From: Microbacterium memoriense
GTDB lineage: Bacteria; Actinomycetota; Actinomycetes; Actinomycetales; Microbacteriaceae
DNA: 64,000 nt
Direction of reading: 5' to 3'
Assembly: GCF_025398275.1 (NCBI RefSeq)
Contig: NZ_JAODOR010000009.1
Location: forward strand, 62,001 to 126,000
The notes beneath the pieces were generated by a model. That model was not told the origin of the DNA and searched no databases. It saw only the letters and a list, made by a program, of their open reading frames with translations. A program made the translations under genes and the position numbers. Of the stretch, positions 1 to 9,167 are shown piece by piece; within the stretch, counting starts at the first letter, position 1, and every line of letters starts with the position of its first letter.

Positions 1-109
1 AACCCACTCATCGCTGCGGAGATCGCAACATTTTGCGGAGATGGTGCCGGACGGCGGGGCGGGATGCCGGAGATGGTGGGGCAGCATCCCCCGGCGGCCG
101 GGCCGGGGG
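1..109. other. Intergenic region with short direct repeats
   Basis: No gene is seen here. CGGAGATGGTG occurs at 36-46 and 68-78, with a partial copy (CGGAGAT) at 17-23. The region lies just downstream of the acyl-CoA oxidase-like gene, so it may include its terminator, but no clean hairpin with a T tract is visible. Confidence 0.4.
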
Positions 110-2215
110 CTACTTCTTCTTCAGGGACTTCTCCGACACCGGCGCATCATCCGACGCGGCCAGCGCGGCGAAGTAGGCGCGGGCCTCGTCCTGGCGCGCC
201 TGCTCGGCACCGGAGGCGATCGGCGCGCGCACATGCTCGGGAGCGAAACCGTAGCCATCGACCAGGTCTTGCGCGTGCGGGCGGAGCCGCAGGCACAGGC
301 GGTCGATGTACTTCGACACCGACGCCGCGCGCTGCGTCGACAGGCGCCCGTGGATGAGGTGCCACGCGAGGTGCTTCTCGATCAGCGACAACCCGAACAG
401 GTCACGCAGCCACGTGAGCACCTGCAGGGTTCCGTCATCCTCGACAGCGGTCAGGCCATCGGTGAAAGCCTCCCACTGCAGCAGCTCGGCGTGCGCCCGC
501 GCCGCCTCGATGAGCTCCGCCTGGTTGGCGTTGAAGATCGCGGCCGCGTCGGCGGGCGACGCCTTGGATGCTGCGCGCAACCGACCGGCGATATCCTCCA
601 CCATCTGCTGCACACGACCCGCCAGCAGGTCGTGCTGCTGGTCGGCGCGAAGCCCCAGCTCGACCGAACGTGCCGTCGAGCCGAAATCGGCGACCGCCTG
701 CCCGAACTGGCGCAGGCCCGCACCGTGGAAGACCTTGCCGGCCGTCTGGCGCGCGGCGAACGACGCGAGCTTCGCCGCATCCGCTCCCTTGAACTGCTTC
801 GCGAAGTCGGCGAGCAGGCGCTTCCCGACGAGTTGGAGGAGCACATTGTTGTCCCCCTCGAAGGTCACGTAGACATCGAGGTCCTGGTGCAGCCCGACGA
901 GCCGGTTCTCGGCGAGGAAGCCGGAACCGCCGCACGCCTCGCGGCATTCCTGGATCGTGTCCAGGGCGTTCCACGTCGACAGCGGCTTGAGCGCGGCGGC
1001 GAGAGTCTCGAGGTCTTCGCGTTCCTCCGCCGTGTCATTGCGGCCGGAGAAGACGGCGTCGAACTTGCGGAGCAGCTCGTCGTTGGCGAAGAACTGGGCG
1101 TAGTTCTGCGCGAGCAGCGGAAGCAGACGGCGCTGATGCTTGCCGTAGTCGAGGAGGACGACCTCATCGCTCCCCGATCCCGAGTCGAACTGGCGGCGCT
1201 GACCCGCGTAGGTGAGCGCGATGTACAGCGCGAGTGCGGTGCCCGTCGTGGCCGCGCCGTCGAGCGAAACGCGTCCCTGGACGAGCGCGCCGAGCATCGT
1301 GAAGAAGCGTCGCCCGGGGCTCGAGATTTCGCTCGAATAGCTGCCGTCGGCCGCGACGTCACCGTAGCGGTTGAGCAGATTGAACCGCGGGATGCGGACG
1401 TGATCGAAGTGGAGTCGACCGTTGTCGATGCCATTGAGACCGCCCTTGACACCGTCGTCCTCGCCGCCGATACCGGGGAGGAAGGCGCCGTCGTCGTCGC
1501 GCAGCGGCACGAAGAAGCAGTGCACGCCGTAGTTGACCCCGCCGGTGATGAGCTGCGCGAACACCGTCGCGGCCTTGCCGTGCAGGGCTGCGTTGCCGAG
1601 GTAGTCCTTCCACGCGCCGCGGAAGGGCGTATGGATGACGAACTCTTCGGTCTCGGGGTCGTAGGTCGCCGTCGTGCCGATCGCCGCGACATCCGATCCG
1701 TGACCGGTCTCGGTCATCGCAAACGCGCCCGGAAGGTCGAGTTCGATGACATCGCGGAGCCACCTGTCGTGGTGCGCTTTGGTGCCGAGCTGATAGATGG
1801 CGGAGCCGAACAGGCCCCACTGCACGCCCGACTTGATCTGGAGGCTGGGGTCGGCAAGGACCAAGTCCATGAATCCGGCCAGGTTGCCGCCGCTGTTCTC
1901 GAGCCCGCCGTACTCCTTGGGGAACGCGCGGCGCGAGCCGTTGTTCTCGACGAGCAGACGCAGCTGCCCGAGCGTGCGCTCGCGGTGCTCTGCCATCGGT
2001 TGGCCCTCGATACGCCAGAACGCCGGGTCCTTGATGAGTTCCCGGGCTTCGAGGCGCACGTCGCCCCACGTGCCGAGCAGCAGATCGGTCACCGTGTCGA
2101 CGTCGATACGGGCCTCGTGCGCCTCCGCGGCCGAATGCGCGGCGGTCGGCGCCCCGCCGGCGGGCGTGCGCTTGTTGGTGGCGGGCTTCTTCGGGCGGAC
2201 GGCGGCGTCGGTCAT
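110..2215 (-). CDS. Acyl-CoA dehydrogenase/oxidase family protein (ACOX-like)
   Basis: A protein of 701 aa, long for an acyl-CoA dehydrogenase but normal for the acyl-CoA oxidase-like branch common in actinobacteria. The FAD-binding signature MTETGHGSDV is at about residues 167-176. The C-terminal half has QECREACGGSGF (about 425-436) followed by a VTFEGDNNVL block, both typical of acyl-CoA oxidases. It probably performs the first, FAD-dependent oxidation of fatty acyl-CoA in the cytoplasm; whether the acceptor is oxygen or an electron-transfer flavoprotein cannot be told. The start MTDAAVRPKK was chosen over an upstream in-frame codon because the extra residues look non-coding. A promoter fits at 2259-2287. 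The C-terminus ends in KKK with no targeting motif. Confidence 0.85.
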   Translation of the reverse strand: MTDAAVRPKKPATNKRTPAGGAPTAAHSAAEAHEARIDVDTVTDLLLGTWGDVRLEARELIKDPAFWRIEGQPMAEHRERTLGQLRLLVENNGSRRAFPKEYGGLENSGGNLAGFMDLVLADPSLQIKSGVQWGLFGSAIYQLGTKAHHDRWLRDVIELDLPGAFAMTETGHGSDVAAIGTTATYDPETEEFVIHTPFRGAWKDYLGNAALHGKAATVFAQLITGGVNYGVHCFFVPLRDDDGAFLPGIGGEDDGVKGGLNGIDNGRLHFDHVRIPRFNLLNRYGDVAADGSYSSEISSPGRRFFTMLGALVQGRVSLDGAATTGTALALYIALTYAGQRRQFDSGSGSDEVVLLDYGKHQRRLLPLLAQNYAQFFANDELLRKFDAVFSGRNDTAEEREDLETLAAALKPLSTWNALDTIQECREACGGSGFLAENRLVGLHQDLDVYVTFEGDNNVLLQLVGKRLLADFAKQFKGADAAKLASFAARQTAGKVFHGAGLRQFGQAVADFGSTARSVELGLRADQQHDLLAGRVQQMVEDIAGRLRAASKASPADAAAIFNANQAELIEAARAHAELLQWEAFTDGLTAVEDDGTLQVLTWLRDLFGLSLIEKHLAWHLIHGRLSTQRAASVSKYIDRLCLRLRPHAQDLVDGYGFAPEHVRAPIASGAEQARQDEARAYFAALAASDDAPVSEKSLKKK

Positions 2216-2258
2216 CGGCGGAACTCTCTGTGGGAGCGGGCAGACAAGATCACTCTCG

Positions 2259-2287
2259 ACCGTAGGAGTCGCACAACACGCCAGCAA
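2259..2287 (-). promoter_or_regulatory. Sigma-70-like promoter for the ACOX-like gene
   Basis: On the minus strand, TTGCTG (2287-2282) is separated by 17 bp from TACGGT (2264-2259). This predicts a transcript start about 35-40 nt upstream of the ATG at 2215. Confidence 0.5.
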
Positions 2288-2392
2288 GCGCGTTGCCGAT
2301 CCTCACAATCGGGTGCGCACCCGTGCGCAGCGTTCGTTGTATGAGACCCACACCCATGGCTCGTGACACTGAGTACCACCGACGAGGGCTGA

Positions 2393-4450
2393 TCACGCCG
2401 CGGCGACGACCGCCAGAACCGCCTCGCCGTAGGCCTCGCGCTTCTTCGCGCCGATCCCGGTGATGCCGTCGAGATCGTCGAGAGTCCGCGGACGGACCTC
2501 CGCGAGGGCCCGCAGAGTCGCATCGCCGAAGATGATGTATGCCGGCATCCCCTGCTCTTTCGCAACGCCCGCGCGCCACGCTCGGAGGGCTTCGAACAGG
2601 TCGACGTCCCCCTCGGCCACGTCGGCGGATGCCGCGGCCTTGCGCACCCGCGCAGCCCCGCCACCCCGCCCGAGCACGTCCCGTCGCAGGGGCACCGCCG
2701 ACTCGCCACGCAGCACCGCTGCACCCTCGTCACCGACGGCGAGCACGCCGTAGTCGCCCTGCGCGACGATGATGCCACGCGCCAGGAGCTGCCGGATGAC
2801 GCTGCGCCAATCCTGGTCGCTCAGATCGGAGCCCAGCCCATACGTACTGAGCTTGTCGTGCCCCTGCTGCCGGATCCGTTCGGTGGAGGCTCCCCGCAAG
2901 ATGTCGACGAGGTGACCCGCACCGAACGCCTGATTGCGTTCGCGCTTGAGTCGGATGATCGTGGAGAGCAGCTTCTGCGCCGGCACCAGGCCGTCCCATG
3001 TGTCGGCCGGCGTGAGGCACGTGTCGCAGTTGCCGCACGGGTCCGAGGACTGCCCGAAGTACCCGAGCAGGTTCTGCCGTCGGCACGCGACGGTTTCGCA
3101 GAGGGCGAGCATGGCGTCGAGGTGTTGACCCATGCGCTGCTGGTAGCTGCGATCGCCGGGCGACTGATCGATCAGACGGCGTTGTTGGACGACGTCGCCC
3201 AGTCCGTAGGCCATCCATGCCACCGCGGGCTCGCCGTCGCGGCCCGCGCGACCGGTCTCCTGGTAGTAGCCCTCGACGGATTTCGGCAGGTCGATGTGTG
3301 CGACGAAGCGCACATCGGGTTTGTCGATCCCCATCCCGAACGCGATCGTCGCGACCATCACGACGCCGTCTTCCCGCAGGAAGCGTTCTTGGTTGCGGGC
3401 ACGGATGCTGGCATCCAGCCCCGCATGGTAGGGCAGCGCGTCGATCCCCTGCGTCCGGAGATACTCGGCAGTCTGCTCGACCGACTTGCGACTGAGCGCG
3501 TAGACGATGCCGCAGACGCCCTCGCCGGCGGACCGGACGAACTGGACGAGCTGGCGCCGCGGATCGACCTTCGGCTCGATGCGGTACTGGATGTTCGGCC
3601 GGTCGAAGCTCGCGACGAAGTGGCGGGCGTCGGGGAGCCGCAGGCGTTCGGTCAGCTCGGCGTGCGTCTCTCGCGTCGCGGTGGCAGTCAAGGCCATCCG
3701 CGGGACGCCGGGGAACCGCTCGGCCAAATCGCCGAGTGCGAGGTAGTCCGGCCGGAAGTCGTGACCCCACTGGCTCACACAGTGCGCTTCGTCGATCGCG
3801 ATGACGCTGAGCTGGCCTTGCTGCAGGAGACGGGTGGTCGCGGCGGAACTGAGGCGCTCGGGAGCGACATAGATCAGATCGAGCTCGCCCGCGAGGTAGG
3901 CCTGCTCGATCTCGGCCCGCTCGGGAGCGGACTGGGTCGAGTTCAGGTAGGCGGCGCGCACACCGTTCGCGACCAGGGCGTCGACCTGATCGTGCATGAG
4001 GGCGATGAGCGGGCTGATCACGAGCCCCGTGCCGGGACGCACGAGCGCCGGCACTTGATACGTGATCGACTTGCCGCCACCGGTCGGCATCAAAACCACC
4101 GCATCGCCGCCCGCGATCACGTGCTGAACGATGTCGTCCTGATCGCCGCGGAACGCGTCGTAGCCGAAGACCTCTTTCAACACCGCGCGCGGATCGGCAC
4201 CCGTGTGCGGACGGCGATCGGGCTGCGTTGGCCGCGCGGGCGCCGTCACGGAGACGCGCGCGGCTTTCTGCGACGAGCTCGCGGGACGCTGTTCACGACG
4301 CGCGGGTGCGGGCTGATCGCGGGTCACGCGAGCGAGGGCAGCGCCGTAGCCGTCGAATTCCGGCGGTGGCGGGGCCTCATGGTCATCGGGAGGCGTCAGA
4401 TCGTCGACGTCCCACGGCACATCGGCGTAGGGATCGGCTGACATACTCAC
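2393..4450 (-). CDS. recQ: ATP-dependent DNA helicase RecQ
   Basis: A 685-aa superfamily 2 helicase acting in recombination and repair of stalled forks. The order of parts is: a low-complexity N-terminal tail of about 80 residues, Walker A LMPTGGGKS near residue 118, DEAH box IDEAHCVSQWGHDFRPDY near 215, the second RecA-like domain, a RecQ-C zinc-binding set of four cysteines (about 446-483, ending CGNCDTC), a winged helix, and a C-terminal HRDC domain (about 605-685). GTG at 4450 is preferred because a TAGCCT -10 element ends exactly 6 nt upstream, predicting a leaderless mRNA. An ATG two codons inside is the alternative. Confidence 0.95.
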   Translation of the reverse strand: MSMSADPYADVPWDVDDLTPPDDHEAPPPPEFDGYGAALARVTRDQPAPARREQRPASSSQKAARVSVTAPARPTQPDRRPHTGADPRAVLKEVFGYDAFRGDQDDIVQHVIAGGDAVVLMPTGGGKSITYQVPALVRPGTGLVISPLIALMHDQVDALVANGVRAAYLNSTQSAPERAEIEQAYLAGELDLIYVAPERLSSAATTRLLQQGQLSVIAIDEAHCVSQWGHDFRPDYLALGDLAERFPGVPRMALTATATRETHAELTERLRLPDARHFVASFDRPNIQYRIEPKVDPRRQLVQFVRSAGEGVCGIVYALSRKSVEQTAEYLRTQGIDALPYHAGLDASIRARNQERFLREDGVVMVATIAFGMGIDKPDVRFVAHIDLPKSVEGYYQETGRAGRDGEPAVAWMAYGLGDVVQQRRLIDQSPGDRSYQQRMGQHLDAMLALCETVACRRQNLLGYFGQSSDPCGNCDTCLTPADTWDGLVPAQKLLSTIIRLKRERNQAFGAGHLVDILRGASTERIRQQGHDKLSTYGLGSDLSDQDWRSVIRQLLARGIIVAQGDYGVLAVGDEGAAVLRGESAVPLRRDVLGRGGGAARVRKAAASADVAEGDVDLFEALRAWRAGVAKEQGMPAYIIFGDATLRALAEVRPRTLDDLDGITGIGAKKREAYGEAVLAVVAAA

Positions 4451-4456
4451 CGGTCC

Positions 4457-4462
4457 AGGCTA
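4457..4462 (-). promoter_or_regulatory. -10 element TAGCCT of recQ (leaderless)
   Basis: TAGCCT lies 6 nt before the recQ GTG, which places the transcript start at or next to the start codon. Confidence 0.55.
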
Positions 4463-4502
4463 ACCGGGACCGGGGACACCGGCATCCGCCCGCCGCGGAG
4501 GA

Positions 4503-4898
4503 TCAGGCGAGCGCCGACGCGATATCGGTGTGGGCAAAGTCCTCCCCGACGTAGAGCAACGGCTCGCGGCGCTGCTTCGCGAGCGCATAGCTGAAGCAAT
4601 CTCCGAGGTTGAGGCGCGCGGGATGCCCGGATCCGCGCCCGTAGTCGCGGTACGCCTGTCGGGCGAGTGCCGCGTGTTCCGCCGAGAGCGGCACGATCTC
4701 CGGCGCCAACCCGTCGATGATCGCGTCGAAACGGGCCGAGCGGACGGGATCGCGGGTTCCGTCGGCGACGATCGCGGCCTCGACAAGAGTCGCAGCGGAG
4801 ATCGCGACGTGCGCGGCGTGATCGATCGCGTCCGCCAGCGCATCCGCGTTCGGCTCGCGCAGCAACATCGCAATCAGGGCAGAGGAATCGAGGATCAC
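4503..4898 (-). CDS. vapC: PIN-domain toxin, VapC family
   Basis: A 131-aa PIN-domain ribonuclease. The expected acidic metal-binding residues are visible: D4 in MILDSSALI, E40 in TLVEAAI, D100 in NLGDCFSYALA and D120 near the C-terminus. The gene overlaps the stop of the upstream antitoxin by 4 nt (ATGA), the usual coupled arrangement. VapC toxins cleave specific tRNAs or rRNA when freed from the antitoxin; the target here is unknown. The C-terminal YVGEDF-HTD ending matches actinobacterial VapC proteins. No partner gene lies downstream. Confidence 0.9.
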   Translation of the reverse strand: MILDSSALIAMLLREPNADALADAIDHAAHVAISAATLVEAAIVADGTRDPVRSARFDAIIDGLAPEIVPLSAEHAALARQAYRDYGRGSGHPARLNLGDCFSYALAKQRREPLLYVGEDFAHTDIASALA

Positions 4899-5152
4899 TG
4901 AGGCAAGCCCGTCTTTTCGTCGTAGAGCTCGGCCTCGATACGACGCAGATCGACACCGTCGAACGCCTCCTGCGCCTCGGCCAGGGCGGTGCGGAACTTC
5001 TGCGACCGCTCCGCGCGCAGGTCTCCGGATTCGAGTTCTCCCAGCTTCTCGCGAACGGCCATCTCGACGGCGGACGTCTGGCTCACCCCGAGGCGATCTG
5101 CGAGTTCCCGGACGGCCGCGTGGACGTCCTCGTTCTTGATGTTCAGGCTCAT
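4895..5152 (-). CDS. vapB: VapB-type antitoxin (PSK/Rv0623-like transcription factor)
   Basis: An 85-aa protein. Its N-terminal half (MSLNIKNEDVHAAVRELADR and following) matches the short ribbon-helix-helix-like antitoxins paired with PIN toxins, in which Arg/Leu-rich helices bind DNA. The C-terminal half is acidic and would wrap the toxin. It is first in a two-gene operon with the PIN toxin and probably represses the operon as a complex. A TAGAAT -10 lies 7 nt upstream of the ATG, so the transcript is probably leaderless, which would leave antitoxin translation independent of a ribosome binding site. Confidence 0.85.
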   Translation of the reverse strand: MSLNIKNEDVHAAVRELADRLGVSQTSAVEMAVREKLGELESGDLRAERSQKFRTALAEAQEAFDGVDLRRIEAELYDEKTGLPQ

Positions 5153-5159
5153 GGTGGAG

Positions 5160-5165
5160 ATTCTA
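5160..5165 (-). promoter_or_regulatory. -10 element TAGAAT of vapBC (leaderless)
   Basis: TAGAAT on the minus strand is followed by 7 nt and then the vapB ATG. No Shine-Dalgarno sequence fits in that space. Confidence 0.55.
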
Positions 5166-5243
5166 CCCTTTCATTCCTCTTTTCTACCTTTCCGTGTCGG
5201 AAGCCCCACTTACCGTGTCGTTCACCGAAGAAAGGGGTCCACC

Positions 5244-5777
5244 ATGACCGACATCTCCCCACCTCCCCTCACCGCGCAGGAACAGGCGTGGCTCGCTCAA
5301 GAAGACGCTCACGTCGCCGACACGATCCGTTGTCACGGCGTGTGCCTGCAGATCATCGGCGGGGGGACGTGTGCAGTTCCCGGATGCGGGTGCTCCACCG
5401 AGGGTTCACTCCCGTTCGCGTACACGATCGGCCTGTTCGGGATCGCGCATCCGGAGTTGGTGGTCGTCGGCCTCCGGATGCCGGTGCTCGCTACCGTTCT
5501 CAACGAGGCGGCGAGCCTCGTCCTGGACGGGGCGCGCTTGCTTCCCGGGATGGAGATCGAACTCACCCGCTGGGATCGACGCCTTCTCGTCGAAGAGGTG
5601 CCGAACCCCGGCGACATCGCGTTCGGTGCCAACCGGCACTATCAACGGCCACGCGAAGCATCGGTGCCCCTCCTGCAACTCTCGTGGGCCGACCGCCGAG
5701 GGCGCTTCCCGATGGATCCCGCGTTCAGCGGCTCGAAGCGCACGCAACCGCGGCCGGGCACCTGGGATGCCTGGTGA
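5244..5777 (+). CDS. DUF4262 domain-containing protein
   Basis: A 177-aa protein of unknown function matching the DUF4262 family. The features are DTIRCHGVCLQIIGGG near the N-terminus, a core FAYTIGLFGIAHPELVVVGL, and the later GDIAFGANRHYQRPREAS. Several cysteines lie in CAVPGCGCS (about residues 44-52), an insertion that is not general in the family. The start ATG is preceded by a good ribosome binding site (GAAAGGGG), so this gene is leadered, unlike many neighbours. It is transcribed towards the DUF1697 gene. Confidence 0.75.
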   Translation: MTDISPPPLTAQEQAWLAQEDAHVADTIRCHGVCLQIIGGGTCAVPGCGCSTEGSLPFAYTIGLFGIAHPELVVVGLRMPVLATVLNEAASLVLDGARLLPGMEIELTRWDRRLLVEEVPNPGDIAFGANRHYQRPREASVPLLQLSWADRRGRFPMDPAFSGSKRTQPRPGTWDAW

Positions 5778-5786
5778 TCAGTCCAC

Positions 5787-6323
5787 TCAGCACCACTTGG
5801 CCGCGAGCGCCGTGACGACCGTCATGGCGCGGCTCGTGGTGACACCGAGCAGCTTCGCCGCGCGGAGGGGATCGACGACGCCGTCTTGATACCCGGGAGT
5901 CAGCAGCGCGTGCACGGCGCGATCGCGGATGACCATCTGTCCGTGCGTCGACGCCATGCCCTCGACCGCTGCGACCTGTGCTTCGTCAAGGGGCTCCTTG
6001 ACGAAGTAGACGTAGTGGCGAGCGAGGCCGGGATGCGCGGCATCCAACGCGGCCCCCTCTGCCGCGACCGCGGCGAACTCGGCCACCGAGAACGCGATCG
6101 TCGGAACCTCGAAGCCGCGGTCCGCGAGGAAGGCGCGCTCCAGGGCTTCCTCGATCTTCGCGCGGGAGCGCAGCCGCGTGTCGAAGCGGACGTTCCCGGT
6201 GTTGATGTGGGTCGCGGCATTGTCGAAGCCCGCCGATTCGACGGCCGTGCGGATGTCGTCTTTCGGAAACACCCGCTTCGCGCCGAGATTGATGGCGCGG
6301 AGGAACGCGAGGTAGGTCGTCAC
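5787..6323 (-). CDS. DUF1697 domain-containing protein
   Basis: A 178-aa protein of unknown function in the DUF1697 family, recognised from YLAFLRAINLGAKRVFPKDDIR at the N-terminus, the HINTGNVRF block and LARHYVYFVKEPL. The GTG start at 6323 is chosen because homology begins with TTYLAFLR; the extra residues available upstream come from an 18-bp tandem repeat. CACAAT sits 6 nt before the GTG and may be a weak -10 of a leaderless promoter. The stop lies 9 bp from that of the convergent DUF4262 gene. Confidence 0.75.
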   Translation of the reverse strand: MTTYLAFLRAINLGAKRVFPKDDIRTAVESAGFDNAATHINTGNVRFDTRLRSRAKIEEALERAFLADRGFEVPTIAFSVAEFAAVAAEGAALDAAHPGLARHYVYFVKEPLDEAQVAAVEGMASTHGQMVIRDRAVHALLTPGYQDGVVDPLRAAKLLGVTTSRAMTVVTALAAKWC

Positions 6324-6332
6324 TCGGCCATT

Positions 6333-6368
6333 GTGCACCCGGGGGCCGACGTGCACCCGGGGGCCGAC
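6333..6368. repeat. 18-bp tandem repeat upstream of the DUF1697 gene
   Basis: GTGCACCCGGGGGCCGAC occurs twice with no gap (6333-6350, 6351-6368), followed by a partial third GTGC. It lies where the -35/spacer region of the DUF1697 promoter would be. Confidence 0.9.
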
Positions 6369-6424
6369 GTGCGAGCGCGCGCCGGCGCCGGCCTCCGGTC
6401 AGCGCACCGGCCTCGCCGACCGGG

Positions 6425-9001
6425 CTACAACCGCACGACCTCGACGACACGGACGACCGCTGTGCCTTCCTCGACGGATGCCGCGAGATCCACCTCGGCG
6501 CGGATCCGCCAGTCGTGGTTTCCGTCGGGGTCATCCAGCGTCTGCTCGACGCGCCAGGCATCCGGAGCCTCGGTGATCTGGCACAAGTGCGGCGAGCGGG
6601 CCGGACCGCCGGTCAGCACCTGGTCGTGCTCGTCGTAGTACGCGTCGAGCCTCGCCGGCCAGTCGACGTCGGGATCGAGCGCGACCAGGGTGTCATCGTC
6701 CTGCAGCGCCGCGAGCTGCACGCGACGAAACAGCTCGTTGCGCACGAGCACGGTGAAGGCCCGTCGATTCGTGAGTACCGACGGCGGGGCGGGCGGGACG
6801 ATCGGCGCATCCGGATCGGCGGCGGGGTTCACGAGGGCCGACCACTCATCGACCAGGCTCGAATCAACCTGACGGACGAGCTCGCCCAGCCATTCGATGA
6901 CGTCGAGCAGCTCGTCCGTGCGCGCCTCTGCCGGCACGGTCTGGCGGATCGCCCGGTAGGCATCCGACAGGTAGCGGAGCACGAGCCCTTCGCTCCGCGC
7001 CAGTTGATAGAACGAGACGAACTCGGCGAACGACATCGCGCGCTCGAACATGTCGCGAACGACGGACTTCGGACTCAACTCGAAATCGCGCACCCACGGC
7101 TGGCTCGACGCGAACGTTTCGAATGCCTGTGCCAGCAAGCCCGCGAGCGGCTTCGGCCATGTGACGTCGTCGAGCAGCGCCATCCGCTCCTCGTACTCGA
7201 TACCGTCGCGCTTCATCGCCGCGACTGCCTCACCGCGCGCCTTATACTCCTGCTGGTTGAGGATCGCGCGCGGGTCATCGAGCGTGGCTTCGATGACGCT
7301 GACGACGTCGAGCGCGTAGTGCCCCGTGCCGATGCCGCCCGATGTCCGCAGAATGTCGCCATCTCCGCCGGATTCGGCCGTATCGGTGTGGAGTTCGTGC
7401 CGTTCTGCGACGGTGAGGTCGCTCTCGGGTGTGAGGAGTTCGATCGCGGCGAGCGCGAACGGCGACAGCGGCTGGTTGAGCGCGAAGTTCGGTTGCAGGT
7501 CGACGGTGAGCCGGATCCCGTGGTCACCGACCTCGACGATCCCCGCGGTCACCAGCGTCCGGAAGATCGCGATCGCGCGGCGCGCGAGGGCGTACTGACG
7601 CGCGCGCGGCTCGTGGTTGTCGAAGACGAGCGAGCGGACGTGGCCGAAGACATCTCCCCCGCGACCGATCACGTTGATGAGCATCGCCGCGGTGAGTTTG
7701 AGCTGCGGGACGAGCGCTTCGGGCTGGGCGACGATGAGCCGCTCGAACGACCCCTCGCCCCAGTTGACGACGCCGGTGGGGGCTTTCTTGCGGACGATCT
7801 TCTTCCGCTTGGCGGCATCATCGCCGGCTTTGGCCAGCGCGACCGCGTTCTCGATCTCCCACTCCGGGGCCATCACGACGACGTTCCCGTACGGGTCGTA
7901 CCCCGCGCGGCCGGCGCGGCCGGCGACCTGCTGGAACTCTCGGGCGCTCAGCTGGCGCATCTTGGTTCCGTCGTACTTGGACAGAGCGGTGATCAGCACG
8001 GTGCGGATCGGGACGTTGATACCGACGCCGAGCGTGTCCGTTCCGCAGATCACCCGCAGCAGCCCGCGTTGGGCGAGGGTTTCGACCAGACGGCGATAGC
8101 GCGGCAGCATCCCGGCGTGGTGCACGCCGATTCCCGACCGGACGAGGCGCGACAACGTCTTGCCGAACCCGGTGGTGAAGCGGAACTCCCCGATCGCCTC
8201 GGCGATCGCGTCCCGCTGCTCGCGCGTCGTGAGCTTCACGGAGGCGAGCGCCTGCGCGCGCTCGAGCGCGGCCGCCTGCGCGAAGTGGACGATGTAGACG
8301 GGCGCTTCACCGCGCTCGATCAGAGCCTCGAGCACCTCGTGCACCGGGCGGCGTTCGTACGAGAAGTGCAGGGGCACGGGGCGCTCGACGCCGGTGACTT
8401 CGGCGACCGGACGACCGGTGCGTCGTTCGAGATCGGCGGCGAGGTCCGAGACCTCGCCGAGCGTGGCCGACATGAGCAGAAACTGTGCGCGCGGGAGCAT
8501 CAGCAGCGGTACCTGCCAGGCCCATCCACGGTCGGGATCGCCGTAGAAGTGGAACTCGTCCATCACGACCTGGTCGACCACGGCATCCTCGCCCTGCCGC
8601 AGCGCGATGTTCGCGAGGATCTCGGCCGTGCAGCAGATGATCGCAGCGTCCGGGTTGACGGACGAGTCGCCGGTGACCATCCCGACGTTCTCCGCGCCGA
8701 AGATGTCGACCAGGGCGAAGAACTTCTCGCTCACGAGCGCCTTGATCGGCGCCGTGTAATACGAGCGGCCCCCGGCGGCCAGGCACACCGCGTGCGCCGC
8801 GATCGCGACGAGCGACTTCCCGGTGCCGGTCGGGGTCGACAGGATCACGTGCGCCCCCGAGACGAGCTCCATGACGGCTTCGTCTTGCGCCGGATACAGG
8901 GCGATGTCGCGATCGGTCGCCCAGCCCACAAATGCGTCGTAGACGTCGTCGGCAGAGGTGTCGGGCCCCAGGCCCTCCATGAGCGCGCGCGATTCGGTCA
9001 T
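6425..9001 (-). CDS. DEAD/DEAH-box helicase with DUF3516 C-terminal region
   Basis: An 858-aa superfamily 2 helicase of the Ski2/HelY-like group. Walker A LSTPTGTGKS is at residues 54-63, the Walker B variant DEFH at 148-151, SAT at 178-180, and motif VI QVAGRAGRAGYD near 355-366. The long C-terminal half, about 450 residues, corresponds to DUF3516, a domain found with these helicases in actinobacteria. The substrate is unknown; RNA processing or DNA repair are both possible. The start MTESRALM is chosen because the upstream residues are not conserved-looking. CAGACT 6 nt before the ATG could be a leaderless -10. A family A repeat separates it from the GH3 gene. Confidence 0.88.
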   Translation of the reverse strand: MTESRALMEGLGPDTSADDVYDAFVGWATDRDIALYPAQDEAVMELVSGAHVILSTPTGTGKSLVAIAAHAVCLAAGGRSYYTAPIKALVSEKFFALVDIFGAENVGMVTGDSSVNPDAAIICCTAEILANIALRQGEDAVVDQVVMDEFHFYGDPDRGWAWQVPLLMLPRAQFLLMSATLGEVSDLAADLERRTGRPVAEVTGVERPVPLHFSYERRPVHEVLEALIERGEAPVYIVHFAQAAALERAQALASVKLTTREQRDAIAEAIGEFRFTTGFGKTLSRLVRSGIGVHHAGMLPRYRRLVETLAQRGLLRVICGTDTLGVGINVPIRTVLITALSKYDGTKMRQLSAREFQQVAGRAGRAGYDPYGNVVVMAPEWEIENAVALAKAGDDAAKRKKIVRKKAPTGVVNWGEGSFERLIVAQPEALVPQLKLTAAMLINVIGRGGDVFGHVRSLVFDNHEPRARQYALARRAIAIFRTLVTAGIVEVGDHGIRLTVDLQPNFALNQPLSPFALAAIELLTPESDLTVAERHELHTDTAESGGDGDILRTSGGIGTGHYALDVVSVIEATLDDPRAILNQQEYKARGEAVAAMKRDGIEYEERMALLDDVTWPKPLAGLLAQAFETFASSQPWVRDFELSPKSVVRDMFERAMSFAEFVSFYQLARSEGLVLRYLSDAYRAIRQTVPAEARTDELLDVIEWLGELVRQVDSSLVDEWSALVNPAADPDAPIVPPAPPSVLTNRRAFTVLVRNELFRRVQLAALQDDDTLVALDPDVDWPARLDAYYDEHDQVLTGGPARSPHLCQITEAPDAWRVEQTLDDPDGNHDWRIRAEVDLAASVEEGTAVVRVVEVVRL

Positions 9002-9047
9002 CCTCCGAGTCTGCGGCATCAACGCGGGGTGGGTGACATGCACCCGA

Positions 9048-9147
9048 CCTGAATAAGTCCTGCACCGGTGGTTTGGCGGCGCACGGCCGCCGCGCGGTCC
9101 CGGCCGGCCACCCGCGCGGCCCGTGCGGTCTGCAGGAGTTGTTCAGG
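9048..9147. repeat. Dispersed inverted-repeat element, family A, copy 1
   Basis: A 100-bp GC-rich element. Its right end CTGCAGGAGTTGTTCAGG (9130-9147) is an exact match to the right end of the second copy at 25555-25666. Its left end (9048-9065) is the inverted repeat with three mismatches. It fills the gap between the GH3 stop and the helicase start and contains further internal GC-rich dyads. No open reading frame fits inside. Confidence 0.8.
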
Positions 9148-9167
9148 TGGAGCCGCGGCACGCGCCG

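Noticed and set aside
41..2344. Long open frame on the plus strand opposite the ACOX-like gene
   Set aside because: It is a shadow of a clear acyl-CoA oxidase-like gene; its protein is Arg/Glu/Val-rich without motifs, as expected from antisense of high-GC coding DNA.
6515..9052. 845-codon open frame opposite the DUF3516 helicase
   Set aside because: Same reason: a low-complexity, motif-free antisense frame of a well-supported helicase.
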